From: Cytobacillus oceanisediminis 2691
Lineage (GTDB): Bacteria; Bacillota; Bacilli; Bacillales; Cytobacillaceae
Length of the DNA: 64,000 nucleotides
Assembly (NCBI RefSeq): GCF_000294775.2
Contig: NZ_CP015506.1
Location: forward strand, 2,703,501 to 2,767,500
Direction of reading: 5' to 3'
The notes under the pieces: generated by a model
What the model was told of the DNA's origin: nothing
Database searches by the model: none
Seen by the model: the letters and a program-made list of their open reading frames with translations, nothing else
In this document: positions 25,700 to 34,796 of the stretch, piece after piece
Layout of the letters: the number at the start of each line of letters is the position of its first letter
Numbering within the stretch: the stretch's first letter is position 1
Translations under genes and position numbers: made by a program

Positions 25700-26740
25700 T
25701 TATGAAAACATACCCTCGACCACTCTTTCCTGCCTCCCTTTCGTCGTTTCTGCCTGGGATAAGGAATTGAGAATTGCTTCCTCCGCGGATTCGGCAGCAC
25801 CTTGGAAAAGCTTGTTCATAAGCGGATGGTCGTCTCTGATCAAATGGGCAAATTCAACGTGTTCAGTGCTCTGGTGAGAAATGGTTCTGGCAGTTGAAAA
25901 AGCAATGACAATATCCCCGCTGCCGTTGCTGTAATGACTTCCTGTCCGGCCGAGGCCAATACCGCATCTCTTGGCAAGCCTTTTCAGCTGCCTGTCACTG
26001 ACTGGTGCGTCCGTGGCAAGGATGATCATAATCGAGCCATCGGGCGTTTCCTTGGTTTCCTGCGGAATTTCTGACAGGCCGTATTTCCTGAATGGAAATT
26101 CATCTTTATTGCCAAAATTGGTGACCACCAGGCACCCGATTATGTAGTCTTTTGAGCTTTGTTCTTCGCTTATGACCCGCGATGACGCTCCTACTCCGCC
26201 TTTATATCCGAAACATACCATGCCTTTTCCTGCTCCGACCGCACCTTCCTCCGCTCTTTCCGAATTGGCATTTTCAATGGCTGCTATTGCATGTTCCGGT
26301 TTCACAGGAAGTGCACGAATGGAATTTAGATACCCATCATTGCATTCACCAACGACAATATTGACCGTTCCAGTTGTGTCTCCAATTTCAGGAGTGGTTC
26401 GTAACATGTGTTCCAGGGTTCCATGTGTAACCGCCGGAACTCCAAATGTATTTGTCAGCATAATGGGAGATTCAATCATGCCCAATTCTTCAACCTGAAC
26501 CAGACCAGTCGTTTTTCCAAAGCCATTGATGACATAGCTCGCTGCCGGGACCTTTTCACGGAATAAATTTCTGCCATGAGGCAAAACTGCGGTTACACCA
26601 GTACAGACATATTGGTCATTATCATTGAGAGGATAGTCCAGAGTGATTTGGCCTACCATGACCCCTTCTACATCTGTAATGCAATTCTTTTTGCCAGGCT
26701 GCAGTTTTCCAATCGTTACTCCTCTTTCTCTAATCTTCAT
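25700..26740 (-). CDS. P1-family (DmpA-type) aminopeptidase / S58 hydrolase
   Basis: This 346-residue protein belongs to the DmpA/L-aminopeptidase D-Ala-esterase family: ITDVEGVMVGQITLD near the N-terminus, TNTFGVPAVTHGT, NIVVGECNDGYLN, and GGVGASSRV, where the family self-cleaves before the nucleophile Ser. Members are N-terminal nucleophile hydrolases acting on small peptides, beta-peptides or amides. The ATG at 26740 follows AAGGAGGA and is preferred over the upstream in-frame ATG at 26779. It is divergent from the MFS gene at 26850, 110 bp away, and may share control with it. The physiological substrate is unknown. Confidence 0.85.
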   Translation of the reverse strand: MKIRERGVTIGKLQPGKKNCITDVEGVMVGQITLDYPLNDNDQYVCTGVTAVLPHGRNLFREKVPAASYVINGFGKTTGLVQVEELGMIESPIMLTNTFGVPAVTHGTLEHMLRTTPEIGDTTGTVNIVVGECNDGYLNSIRALPVKPEHAIAAIENANSERAEEGAVGAGKGMVCFGYKGGVGASSRVISEEQSSKDYIIGCLVVTNFGNKDEFPFRKYGLSEIPQETKETPDGSIMIILATDAPVSDRQLKRLAKRCGIGLGRTGSHYSNGSGDIVIAFSTARTISHQSTEHVEFAHLIRDDHPLMNKLFQGAAESAEEAILNSLSQAETTKGRQERVVEGMFS

Positions 26741-26849
26741 TTGACTCCTCCTTAAAGTGGCATTCATTAGAATTTCCATTTGTTTTCATTTATAATAGAA
26801 AAATATTTAGATTTCCTAATCATTTTACATCGTTTTTGGGAGGATTTAT

Positions 26850-28025
26850 ATGGCTCAAACTATAGCAAAAAAACAGAATGCAGGCTCTGAGAAGATTTGG
26901 TCTAGAGATTTTGTGCTCATATTGATGTCCAACTTTTTTATTTTTCTCGGATTTCAAATGACATTGCCCACGATCCCTCTTTTTGTTGAAAAATTGGGAG
27001 GGAATGACCAGCTGATCGGGATTGTAGTCGGCATCTTTACATTCTCTGCTCTGCTATTGCGTCCTTATGCAGGACATATGCTGGAGACAAAGGGAAGGCG
27101 TTTTGTCTATTTAACGGGTCTTGCGATTTTTGTTCTTTCGGTTGGTTCATTTGGATTTGTTAATAGTTTAATCTTCTTATTTGTCTTAAGGATTGTCCAG
27201 GGATTTGGATGGGGTTTTTCAACTACAGCCTCCGGAACGATTGCCACCGATTTGATACCTGCTAAGCGGCGCGGGGAAGGGATGGGCTACTTCGGTCTTT
27301 CCGGGAACATAGCCCTGGCTTTCGGCCCCACCCTGGGACTGGCGCTTGCCGGAGTTATATCTTTCAAGCTCTTATTTTTAATTTGTGCCCTGCTGGGTTT
27401 AGCCGCACTGGTATTGTCATCTAGAATCAACTACAAGCAGGCTGAAAAACAAAGTGTTCCCCTTAAGCGATGGGATATCTATGAAAAAAGTGCCTTAAGG
27501 CCATCATTTCTTTTATTTTTCATTACCGTTACCTTCGGCGGCATCGCTTCGTTTCTTCCAATATACTCTGCCCAAAAAGGCATAGGCGGAATACACTGGT
27601 ATTTCCTGCTGTTTGCGATTGCCTTAATGATTTCCCGGACGTTTGCCGGCAGATTATATGATCAACGGGGGCATCAGGCTGTGTTTTTACCTGGTGCGGT
27701 GCTGATTTTAGCAGCCATGTTCCTGCTGGCATGGCTGCCTAACAGCATGATCATGTATATAGCGGCCATTTTTTATGGTCTAGGGTTCGGATCAGTCCAG
27801 CCTGCCCTTCAGGCCTGGTCTGTAAAAGAAGCGCCTGCCAATCGGCGCGGGATGGCTAATGCAACATTCTTCTCCTTTTTTGATCTTGGAGTTGGGATAG
27901 GTGCAATGGTCTTTGGCCAAATCGCCCATTTGTTCGGCTACAGCAGCATTTATATGACAGCAGCCGGTTCGGTAGGGATCTCCATACTATTATATATCTG
28001 GATACTGATTACAAAACGAGGTTAA
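26850..28025 (+). CDS. MFS transporter
   Basis: This 391-residue major facilitator has about 12 hydrophobic segments. The usual MFS loop 2-3 signature region appears as RPYAGHMLETKGRRFVYLTG, with the repeat in the second half (ISRTFAGRLYDQRGHQ). The RxxGxxxxDxxG-like features and length suggest a drug/metabolite exporter of the YfcJ or similar group. It is divergent from the DmpA-type peptidase, so a linked role (for example export of a peptide or amino-acid product) is possible. It is followed by its own terminator. Confidence 0.85.
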   Translation: MAQTIAKKQNAGSEKIWSRDFVLILMSNFFIFLGFQMTLPTIPLFVEKLGGNDQLIGIVVGIFTFSALLLRPYAGHMLETKGRRFVYLTGLAIFVLSVGSFGFVNSLIFLFVLRIVQGFGWGFSTTASGTIATDLIPAKRRGEGMGYFGLSGNIALAFGPTLGLALAGVISFKLLFLICALLGLAALVLSSRINYKQAEKQSVPLKRWDIYEKSALRPSFLLFFITVTFGGIASFLPIYSAQKGIGGIHWYFLLFAIALMISRTFAGRLYDQRGHQAVFLPGAVLILAAMFLLAWLPNSMIMYIAAIFYGLGFGSVQPALQAWSVKEAPANRRGMANATFFSFFDLGVGIGAMVFGQIAHLFGYSSIYMTAAGSVGISILLYIWILITKRG

Positions 28026-28030
28026 TGAGA

Positions 28031-28072
28031 AAGACGATTTTCCTAAGAGATGCGGAAAATCGTCTTTTTATT
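28031..28072 (+). terminator. Terminator of the MFS gene
   Basis: AAGACGATTTT pairs with AAAATCGTCTT, followed by TTTATTAT. It begins 6 bp after the stop codon of the 26850-28025 gene. Confidence 0.9.
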
Positions 28073-28096
28073 ATGCTGAGTTTTCCAGCAGGTGCA

Positions 28097-28482
28097 CCGG
28101 GTTTGGACTCTCACACCAGGTTTTTCGATTTCTCTGTCCGAAGGTGTGCCGGGTTCGGACTCTCACACCAGGTTTTTCGATTTCTCTGTCCGAAGTTGGC
28201 CCGGGTTCGGACTCTCTCTCCGGCTTTTTCGATTTCTCTGTCCGAAGTTGGCCCAGGTTCGGACTCTCTCTCCGGCTTTTTCGATTTCTCTGTCCGAAGT
28301 TGGCCCAGGTTCGGACTTTCACACCGGGTTTTTCGACTTCTCTGTCCGAAGTTGGCCCAGGTTTGGACTCCCACACCGGGTTTTTCGACTTCTCTGTCCG
28401 AAGTTGGCCCAGGTTTGGACTCCCACAACAGGTTTTTCGATTTCTCTGTCCGAAGTTAGTCCGGGTTCGGACTCTCACACTA
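28097..28482. repeat. Tandem array B of 52-bp units
   Basis: The landmark GGAC recurs at exactly 52-bp steps eight times (28105, 28157, 28209, 28261, 28313, 28365, 28417, 28469). Copies differ by a few substitutions but none by length. Within each unit, TTCGGAC and GTCCGAA form an inverted pair about 31 nt apart, so each unit can fold as a hairpin. Because 52 is not a multiple of 3, the same peptide appears in all frames on both strands, giving spurious open frames. This fills the gap 28026-28504 between the MFS and SDR genes. Confidence 0.95.
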
Positions 28483-28504
28483 GCTGCACGAACAAAAAAA
28501 CCTG

Positions 28505-29290
28505 CTATAATGCTTTCACCATCCCGCCATCGACCAAAATGGAGCTTCCCGTCACATAGCTGCTTGCGTCGGAAGCCAGGAAAGTTACGACGTTCGCAAA
28601 CTCTGCCGGGGTTCCATATCTGCGCAGCGGGATATTGCTTTTGGCTCTTTCTGTAACTTCTTCTTTGGAGATGTTTTGCCGGTCCGCGTTATGCTGATCC
28701 AGATAATCAACCCTGTCTGTCGCAATCCTTCCCGGAGCTACTGTATTGATTAAGATATTATAAGCTGCCAATTCCTCAGAGAGTGTTTTGGTCATTCCGA
28801 CAATGCCCAAACGGAATGTATTCGAAAGCAGAAGGCCTGGTATCGGCTGTTTAATGCTTGAAGAAGCAATATTAATAATCCTGCCGCCATATTTCTTTAA
28901 TTCGGGAAGCGCCTCCCGGATCAGCCTTACATGGCTTAATAGATTTAATTGAAACGCTTTTTCCCAATCTTCATCTGTCAGGGATTCAAACGTTCCCCCG
29001 GGAGGTCCCCCGGCATTATTGATCAAAATATCGATTCCGCCAAGTGTTTCAGCTGTATATTTGACTAACTGTTTGATATCTTCCGGATTGGTAACATCTG
29101 CACGGTGATACTCAACATCAACATTGTATTGGTCACGGAAATCCTTTTGAACAGCTTGCAGTTTTGCTTCATCCCTGCTTGTAATCATCACATTGGCGCC
29201 TTCCTGTGCAAGCTGTGCCGCAATTGCTTTACCTAGTCCCTGGCTTGAAGCCACTACTAGCGCTTTTTTATTTTTCAGGTTTAAATCCAT
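28505..29290 (-). CDS. Short-chain dehydrogenase/reductase (3-oxoacyl-ACP reductase-like)
   Basis: This 261-residue SDR has the cofactor motif ASSQGLGKAIA, NNAGGPPGG and a Ser/Tyr/Lys triad region where the usual YxxxK is replaced: IASSSIKQPIPGLLLSNTFRLG shows Ser but no YxxxK tyrosine. The C-terminus VTGSSILVDGGMVKAL is typical. The loss of the catalytic Tyr puts it in the atypical YdaD/YvaG-like group or suggests a different substrate chemistry. The start at 29290 follows AGGAGGAA with proper spacing; an ATG 6 bp upstream is too close. It is the last gene of the acyl-CoA cluster. Confidence 0.85.
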   Translation of the reverse strand: MDLNLKNKKALVVASSQGLGKAIAAQLAQEGANVMITSRDEAKLQAVQKDFRDQYNVDVEYHRADVTNPEDIKQLVKYTAETLGGIDILINNAGGPPGGTFESLTDEDWEKAFQLNLLSHVRLIREALPELKKYGGRIINIASSSIKQPIPGLLLSNTFRLGIVGMTKTLSEELAAYNILINTVAPGRIATDRVDYLDQHNADRQNISKEEVTERAKSNIPLRRYGTPAEFANVVTFLASDASSYVTGSSILVDGGMVKAL

Positions 29291-29302
29291 CACCATTTCC
29301 TC

Positions 29303-30076
29303 CTATTGTTTCACGCAAAGTGCCATCCATTCATCCACTTTAAAGGATTGCACCTTGCCATCATGAAATTCGATTTGAAAGTAATCTGCAGCAGTTCGAT
29401 CAGCCTGCAAAATATAATCTTCGACTGACTTAATCTGTTCGTCACTTTCGGCTGTCCGCCTTACCCAGGACGGGAATTCAAATATTTTCTTTCTGCTCTT
29501 CGAGTTCGTTTCATGCAGCCCTGAAGCAGCAAATAGCTTTCTCCACTCTCCTGTCGACAAACACCGACAATGACTGTCATCCCGCAATTTCTCAACAGTG
29601 TTCATAAAGCCAGCCAGCTCTTTTTCTTCAGGTGATACGTTATCGATCAACAGGAAATGACCGCCTGGTTTTAATACCCTTCCAGCTTCCAAAATGAACT
29701 TTTCCGGATTGGGAAAATGATGGGGGGCTATCCGGCAGGTTACGGCATCAAAGTACTTATCCAGAAATGGCAAATCTTCAGCATCCGCGAGGACATACCA
29801 GATATTTTTAAAGCTTTCCAGATGGCGTGCGGTATTGGCCAGCATTTCTTTTGTCAAATCAGCAGCGAAGACCTGGGAAACAAAAGGTGCCAGACTTTTG
29901 GCCACATGCCCTCCTCCGGTGGCGATATCCAGCACCACCCAATCTTTCTGCGGATTCAGAGTTTGAACGAGCTGATTAAGCTCAGCCGCATCTCCATGAA
30001 TTTTGCTTGTCACATATTTTTCTGCATTTTTACCGAAAGTATTTTGTACCTTTTTCTTTACCTCTTCTTTTTCCAT
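29303..30076 (-). CDS. Class I SAM-dependent methyltransferase
   Basis: This 257-residue protein has the SAM-binding motif I VLDIATGGGHVAKSLA, motif II-like ADLTKEM, DAEDLPFLDKYFDAVTCRIAPHHF and post-I GRVLKPGGHFLLID, placing it in the UbiE/type 11 methyltransferase group. The N-terminal extension read from 30109 is ignored because the ATG at 30076 follows GAGGGTGAT. It lies 12 bp upstream of the SDR. The methyl acceptor is not evident. Confidence 0.85.
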   Translation of the reverse strand: MEKEEVKKKVQNTFGKNAEKYVTSKIHGDAAELNQLVQTLNPQKDWVVLDIATGGGHVAKSLAPFVSQVFAADLTKEMLANTARHLESFKNIWYVLADAEDLPFLDKYFDAVTCRIAPHHFPNPEKFILEAGRVLKPGGHFLLIDNVSPEEKELAGFMNTVEKLRDDSHCRCLSTGEWRKLFAASGLHETNSKSRKKIFEFPSWVRRTAESDEQIKSVEDYILQADRTAADYFQIEFHDGKVQSFKVDEWMALCVKQ

Positions 30077-30162
30077 ATAAATCACCCTCATCAAAAATAG
30101 GATCAGCACTACTATTTATGTTCTATATAAATCCCTATATTCCTGTCAGTTTAATAGAAAAA

Positions 30163-30190
30163 GAGCCTGCCACATGGTAAATGGCAGGCT
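30163..30190 (-). terminator. Terminator after the quinone oxidoreductase gene
   Basis: AGCCTGCCAT and ATGTGGCAGGCT form a hairpin, and the minus strand continues with CTTTTTC. It ends the upstream transcript and suggests that the methyltransferase and SDR pair may have a separate promoter. Confidence 0.85.
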
Positions 30191-30195
30191 TCCGA

Positions 30196-31173
30196 TTATC
30201 TTGCAGGTACAAGAATAAGCTTTCCTTTTGTTTGCCTCGACTGCATCCGCTCATGTACCTTAGCAGCATCCTCAAGAGGATGGATTTCCCCAATTGTCAG
30301 CTTCAGCTTTCCTGCAGCTGCATATGTCAATAATTCCTTCATGCTCGGCTGCAGCAGTTCCGGTTTTCTCATAATCTGCGGAAGGAAAAATCCGATGACT
30401 GATTGGTTCCGACCCATTAGGGATGAAGGATAAAACCGGCTTTGCTCCCCGCTTGCCACACCATATATGACAAGGCGGCCAAAGGTGGCAAGGCATTTCA
30501 GCGTTTTATTAAAAATTTCCCCGCCTGCCATTTCGAGTGCAACATTCACACCTTTTCCGCCTGTTGCTTCCAGCACTTCATTTTCCCAGCCTTCTTTTGT
30601 GTAGTTTACGAGAACATCCGCACCCATTTCTTTCGCAAGCTGAAGTTTTTCATCGCTGCTGGCTGTGGCAATGATGGTCCCTGCACCGAATAATTTTGCG
30701 AGCTGAACAGCAAGTGTTCCTACACCGCCTGCTGCTGCATGGACAAGGACGCTTTCACCCGCTTCAAGTCTGCCCATCGTTTTTAGTATATGATAGGCAC
30801 TCAAGCCCTGCAGAGGCAAAGCAGCAGCCAGGTTGAAATCCAATCCTTCCGGCAGGGGAATCAGCCCTCTTTCATCTGCTAATACATACTCCGAGTAGCC
30901 GCCTGATTCAATTAACGTAACCACTCTTGTGCCAACAGGAATTTTCGCATCTTCACCTGCAGCAGCGACAACACCTGCCACTTCAGCACCAGGAATGAAC
31001 GGCAGAGGTGTCGGCACGACGTATTGCCCTTCTCTTCTTGCGGTATCTGCATAGTTCACCCCAATGGCATGAACCTCGATTAATACTTCACGTCCTGTCG
31101 GCTGAGGCGGGTCAACCTCGATTAAGTTAAGGACTTCAGGTCCTCCATACTCTTTGAATTGGATGGCTTTCAT
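30196..31173 (-). CDS. Zinc-independent quinone oxidoreductase/alcohol dehydrogenase-like protein
   Basis: This 325-residue MDR-superfamily protein has the NADPH Rossmann motif AAAGGVGTLAVQLAKLFGA near residue 150 and the N-terminal GroES-like fold (GVNYADTARREGQY). The zinc-ligand cysteines of alcohol dehydrogenases are absent. It matches the NADPH:quinone reductase (QorA) group, which also includes enoyl reductase-like enzymes. It is 25 bp downstream of the acyl-CoA dehydrogenase, so it may handle an enoyl or quinone substrate in the same pathway. Confidence 0.88.
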   Translation of the reverse strand: MKAIQFKEYGGPEVLNLIEVDPPQPTGREVLIEVHAIGVNYADTARREGQYVVPTPLPFIPGAEVAGVVAAAGEDAKIPVGTRVVTLIESGGYSEYVLADERGLIPLPEGLDFNLAAALPLQGLSAYHILKTMGRLEAGESVLVHAAAGGVGTLAVQLAKLFGAGTIIATASSDEKLQLAKEMGADVLVNYTKEGWENEVLEATGGKGVNVALEMAGGEIFNKTLKCLATFGRLVIYGVASGEQSRFYPSSLMGRNQSVIGFFLPQIMRKPELLQPSMKELLTYAAAGKLKLTIGEIHPLEDAAKVHERMQSRQTKGKLILVPAR

Positions 31174-31198
31174 TTAAAAACACTCCTTCTCTATATAT

Positions 31199-32974
31199 CT
31201 AGCAGCAATACTCGCCTTTATCATATACAAGCTCAGCGATCCTTCTGTTTCTCGCACTTTCCTTCCCAAAGGAACTGAACCTGCCGCATTCTCGGATGAC
31301 TAATCCGATCAACTGATCTCTTTTCCCTTCAGAAGCCAATTCTGACACAAGCTGACGGGATAGTCTTTCTGCATCCCATATCGCACCTTCGATAAACGTT
31401 CTTGTCTGAAGAATCTTCAATTCTTCTTTTTCTTCACCATTTTCCTGAATAGCTTTATAAGTACGATAGACAGCCGATTCTGAAGCATAAAGGGCAATGG
31501 CCAGATCGGCGAGCTTCATAAGTGCTTCCTGTTCATGAGCAAGTGAGCTGCCAAATGCTTCGTAAGCGAGTCCGGCGTTTAACAGGAATAGGTTTCTCAT
31601 CGTATTAACCGCTGCTCTTTCTTTCTCAAAAATGCCCTGGCCGATTGGTTCAGGTTTGCTCAACTGAACAACAGCCTCCTCCACTCTTGCGGCTAAATCG
31701 ATATCACCCTTCAATGCTTTACGGAAAAGGTGTGTAGGAATCAGCAGTCTATTAATCTCATTTGTTCCCTCAAAAATACGGTTAATGCGGGAATCACGAT
31801 ACATTTGTTCCACTCCGTATTCCTTGATGAATCCTGCTCCGCCATGAAGCTGCAGTACTTCATCTGCCGCATAGTCGAGCGTTTCCGATCCAAACACCTT
31901 GCAGATCGCACATTCTGTGGCATATTCGCTCATTCTTTTTCCAATAAGTTTTAAATCAGATGAATCGTATAAGTCTGCTAATGATTCTTCCAGCAGGTTT
32001 GCAGTACGATACTGCAGTGATTCAGCAGCGTAAATTCTACCTGCCATTTTTGCGATTTTTTCCTTGGTAGCTGGAAAATCAGCAATGGATTTTCCAAATT
32101 GCTTTCTTTCCCCTGTGAATTGTATAGCTTTCTTCAATCCGGTTTTGGATGCCCCCATGCAGGCAGAACCTAAATTGAAGCGGCCCAGATTCAGGACGTT
32201 CAGAGCAATAATATGGCCTTTGCCCACTTCGCCAAGCAACTGATTGGCTGGCACAGGACAATCTTCAAAAATGACCGATCTTGTTGAAGATCCTTTGATG
32301 CCCATCTTATTTTCTTCCGGACCAAGGGAAAGCCCTGGTGTATCGCGCTCAACGATAAACGCGGTAAAATACTGGCCATCCACTTTAGCGTAAACAATAA
32401 ACGTATCTGAAAATACAGCGTTAGTAATATAAATTTTGGTGCCATTTAAGATATAATGTGTTCCTTCCTGATTCAGAACAGCTGTTGTCTGGGAGGAAAG
32501 GGCATCTGAACCTGCGTTCGGTTCTGTCAGGCAGTAAGCCCCAATGTACTCCCCAGAAGCAAGCTTCGGCAAATATTTTTCTTTCTGCTCCGGTGTCCCA
32601 AAGTAAGTAATAGGGAGGGTCGCAATACAGGTATGGTTGGAGTGGGCTACCCCATAACCGCCTGTTGAGGCAATGCTTTCACCGACAATCCCCTTACTGA
32701 TTTTATCCAGGCCCAGACCGCCGTATTTTTCAGGGATGCTATGTGCAAGCAAGCCAAGTCCCCCCGCCTTCCTCAGCAAATCCGTAACCAGCTCAAAGTC
32801 CTGGTTTTCAATCCGGTCCTTTTCAGGCTGTACCATTTTTTCAGCAAATTGTTTAGCGGTTCTGCCAATCAAGATATGCTCATCTGTAAAATCTTCTGGT
32901 GTGTAAAGTGTTTCAGGATTAAGCTTTGTGAACAAAAAACCCGCACCGCGATTAGCTGTTTTTACTTCTTCCAT
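31199..32974 (-). CDS. fadE: Acyl-CoA dehydrogenase, long FadE-like type
   Basis: This 591-residue protein has the acyl-CoA dehydrogenase core (YCLTEPNAGSDALS, MGIKGSSTRSVIFEDCPVP, GAGFIKEYGVEQMYRDSRI with catalytic-site features, GTNEINR) plus a C-terminal extension of about 190 residues, as in the FadE/very-long-chain class of Bacillus. It oxidises acyl-CoA to trans-2-enoyl-CoA, passing electrons to ETF. The start codon directly abuts the comB stop, so they are translated together. It is clearly longer than the second dehydrogenase at 39274. Confidence 0.9.
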   Translation of the reverse strand: MEEVKTANRGAGFLFTKLNPETLYTPEDFTDEHILIGRTAKQFAEKMVQPEKDRIENQDFELVTDLLRKAGGLGLLAHSIPEKYGGLGLDKISKGIVGESIASTGGYGVAHSNHTCIATLPITYFGTPEQKEKYLPKLASGEYIGAYCLTEPNAGSDALSSQTTAVLNQEGTHYILNGTKIYITNAVFSDTFIVYAKVDGQYFTAFIVERDTPGLSLGPEENKMGIKGSSTRSVIFEDCPVPANQLLGEVGKGHIIALNVLNLGRFNLGSACMGASKTGLKKAIQFTGERKQFGKSIADFPATKEKIAKMAGRIYAAESLQYRTANLLEESLADLYDSSDLKLIGKRMSEYATECAICKVFGSETLDYAADEVLQLHGGAGFIKEYGVEQMYRDSRINRIFEGTNEINRLLIPTHLFRKALKGDIDLAARVEEAVVQLSKPEPIGQGIFEKERAAVNTMRNLFLLNAGLAYEAFGSSLAHEQEALMKLADLAIALYASESAVYRTYKAIQENGEEKEELKILQTRTFIEGAIWDAERLSRQLVSELASEGKRDQLIGLVIRECGRFSSFGKESARNRRIAELVYDKGEYCC

Positions 32975-33721
32975 TTACGGATTCACTCTCCTTCTAAAGC
33001 GGTCTGATGGAACCGCTCTGCCATTTTTCAGAATGGGAACAATCGCTTCCATGTCAATCTGTGATGCGAACTCTAAATCTTCTGCCAGCCCGTGCCGGGC
33101 AAAAAGCCTGCCTACCCTGGATGATGACAGAATGTCAAATGCGCTTCCTGATGCACCCCGGTAAAAATGCAAAGCAGCTTTTGCAGAATCAGTCATATTC
33201 CATTGATCATGATCGGTTAAGCAATCGATAAAGTGCCCTGCACCGTAAAAGTCCTCCAAACTGAGTTCCCCCGAATTTCCTGAGCATACAACGATGACTG
33301 TCTCAGCTTCTCCCTTTACGGATTCTGCAACTGCCCGATTGTTTAATAGCGAGCTGATATAGACTTTTGAGGCACAGGCTGATTTTCTTAAAGCTACCGT
33401 TCCATTTGTTGTTGTCAGGATCAGTTTCCTGCCATCTATCACTTCACGGATGCGGCTCGGAATGGGATACACGCATCCTTCAATCGGCTTCCCATGAATC
33501 TCGCCGGCAAGGACAAATGTCTCCGGCTTCATGCCTGCTGTAACAGTCATCCCTTCCGTAACATCCAATACAGGGATGACTTCTGCAGCTCCTTCTGAAA
33601 GAGCTGCAGTAATCGTCGTGGTCGCGAGAAGAATATCCAAAACGACAGCCACTTTACTGCTTTCTCTTAATTTCTCTTCTGAAATATCCTCTTTCTTTAA
33701 AATCACATGAACTTTTTTCAT
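32975..33721 (-). CDS. comB: 2-phosphosulfolactate phosphatase (ComB family)
   Basis: This 248-residue protein belongs to the ComB family: VVLDILLATTTITAALSEGA, GEIHGKPIEG, LTTTNGTVAL and VCSGNSGELSLEDFYGAG are characteristic. Known members remove phosphate from (R)-2-phospho-3-sulfolactate in coenzyme M or sulfolactate biosynthesis, and sulfolactate is a Bacillus spore compound. It lies 1 bp after the kinase-like gene and directly against fadE, which is unexpected for fatty-acid genes. No sulfolactate synthase (ComA) gene is visible in the window. Confidence 0.88.
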   Translation of the reverse strand: MKKVHVILKKEDISEEKLRESSKVAVVLDILLATTTITAALSEGAAEVIPVLDVTEGMTVTAGMKPETFVLAGEIHGKPIEGCVYPIPSRIREVIDGRKLILTTTNGTVALRKSACASKVYISSLLNNRAVAESVKGEAETVIVVCSGNSGELSLEDFYGAGHFIDCLTDHDQWNMTDSAKAALHFYRGASGSAFDILSSSRVGRLFARHGLAEDLEFASQIDMEAIVPILKNGRAVPSDRFRRRVNP

Positions 33722-33722
33722 C

Positions 33723-34796
33723 TCAGTTTTTCTCGTTTGCAGCCTTTACAGCATGTTTCAGGAGCACTTTAACAAATGTATGGAATTGTGAAAAACGAGC
33801 ATCGCCTGTTTGGCCTTTCTTGTAGCGATAATAGATTTGCTGGCAAATGACGGCGAGCTTGAAGTAAGCAAATGTTAAATAAAAATTCATGCTGCTGAGA
33901 TCTCGGCCAGTCTTTTTAGCATATGCCTCCATAAATTCTCTGCGCGAGTAAAAGCCGTTTAGAACAGTTACTGGCGGTTTGCCTAAGCCAAACTTCAGCA
34001 GATCTGGATCATCCCCCTGAATCCAATAGCTCATCGCTGCACCAAGGTCTGCCAGCGGATCGCCAACAGTTGCCATCTCCCAGTCAAACAGGCCTGCCAT
34101 TTCTGTCAAATTTTCATTAAACATTGCATTGTTCAGTTTGTAATCATAATGGATGATGGAAGGTTCCGGACTTACTGGGATATGATTGGTCAGCCACTTT
34201 TTCAATGTATCCGCCTCAGAAACTTCCTCCGTCTTGGCCCGTTCATACCGGCCAATCCAGCCATGCACCTGCCTTTCCATAAATCCATCAGGATTGCTGA
34301 TTTCAGCTAAACCTGTCCTTTTATAGTTAATGGAATGAAGTTCGGCAAGTTTATCAACCATAATTTGAGACAGCCCTCTGCAAACTCCCTCGTCTGGTGC
34401 AACTCCTTCAGGGAATGAGGTATCTAAAACAATTCCATGCCTTCTTTCCATAATGAAAAAAGCTGCACCGGCAATTTCTTTATTATCTGTGAAAAGAAGC
34501 GGCTTCGGAGCTTCCTTGAAAAAGGGGCTGATCTCAGAAATCACTCTGAATTCCCTCTCCATGTCGTGAGCTTTCGGTGCAACAGGTCCAAGCGGAGGCC
34601 TGCGGAGCACAGCTTTCCATTCTCCCATTTTCAGCTGATATGTCAGGTTGGAGTGGCCAGTGGAAAACTGCAGAATCTCGAGTGGTTCATTTGGAAGGTT
34701 CCCAATCTCGCTCCGCAGGAATTTTTCCAGTGCAGCTGTATTTAATTGTTCCCCTTTTCTCACAGGAATGGTATCCTGGCTCATTTGCTGGGGCAT
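33723..34796 (-). CDS. Aminoglycoside phosphotransferase-fold kinase (ACAD10/11-like)
   Basis: This 357-residue APH-fold protein has the kinase catalytic loop HYDYKLNNAMF and the DFG-like LFDWEMATVGD. It belongs to the phosphotransferase family fused to, or next to, acyl-CoA dehydrogenases, thought to phosphorylate 4-hydroxyacyl-CoAs in human ACAD10/11. The ATG at 34796 follows AAGGAGGAG, so the long N-terminal frame up to 34976 is ignored. Its start lies inside the upstream thioesterase reading frame. The position next to fadE fits a role in hydroxy-fatty-acid breakdown. Confidence 0.85.
   Translation of the reverse strand: MPQQMSQDTIPVRKGEQLNTAALEKFLRSEIGNLPNEPLEILQFSTGHSNLTYQLKMGEWKAVLRRPPLGPVAPKAHDMEREFRVISEISPFFKEAPKPLLFTDNKEIAGAAFFIMERRHGIVLDTSFPEGVAPDEGVCRGLSQIMVDKLAELHSINYKRTGLAEISNPDGFMERQVHGWIGRYERAKTEEVSEADTLKKWLTNHIPVSPEPSIIHYDYKLNNAMFNENLTEMAGLFDWEMATVGDPLADLGAAMSYWIQGDDPDLLKFGLGKPPVTVLNGFYSRREFMEAYAKKTGRDLSSMNFYLTFAYFKLAVICQQIYYRYKKGQTGDARFSQFHTFVKVLLKHAVKAANEKN

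Noticed and set aside
28097..28482. CRISPR-like appearance of regular repeats
   Set aside because: Units are directly abutting with no unique spacers, unit length is 52 bp, and no cas genes are near.
28025..28656. Overlapping open frames on both strands of 105-170 codons in the 28 kb region
   Set aside because: They translate the 52-bp repeat. Because 52 is not divisible by 3, the same peptide appears in every frame, so these are not genes.
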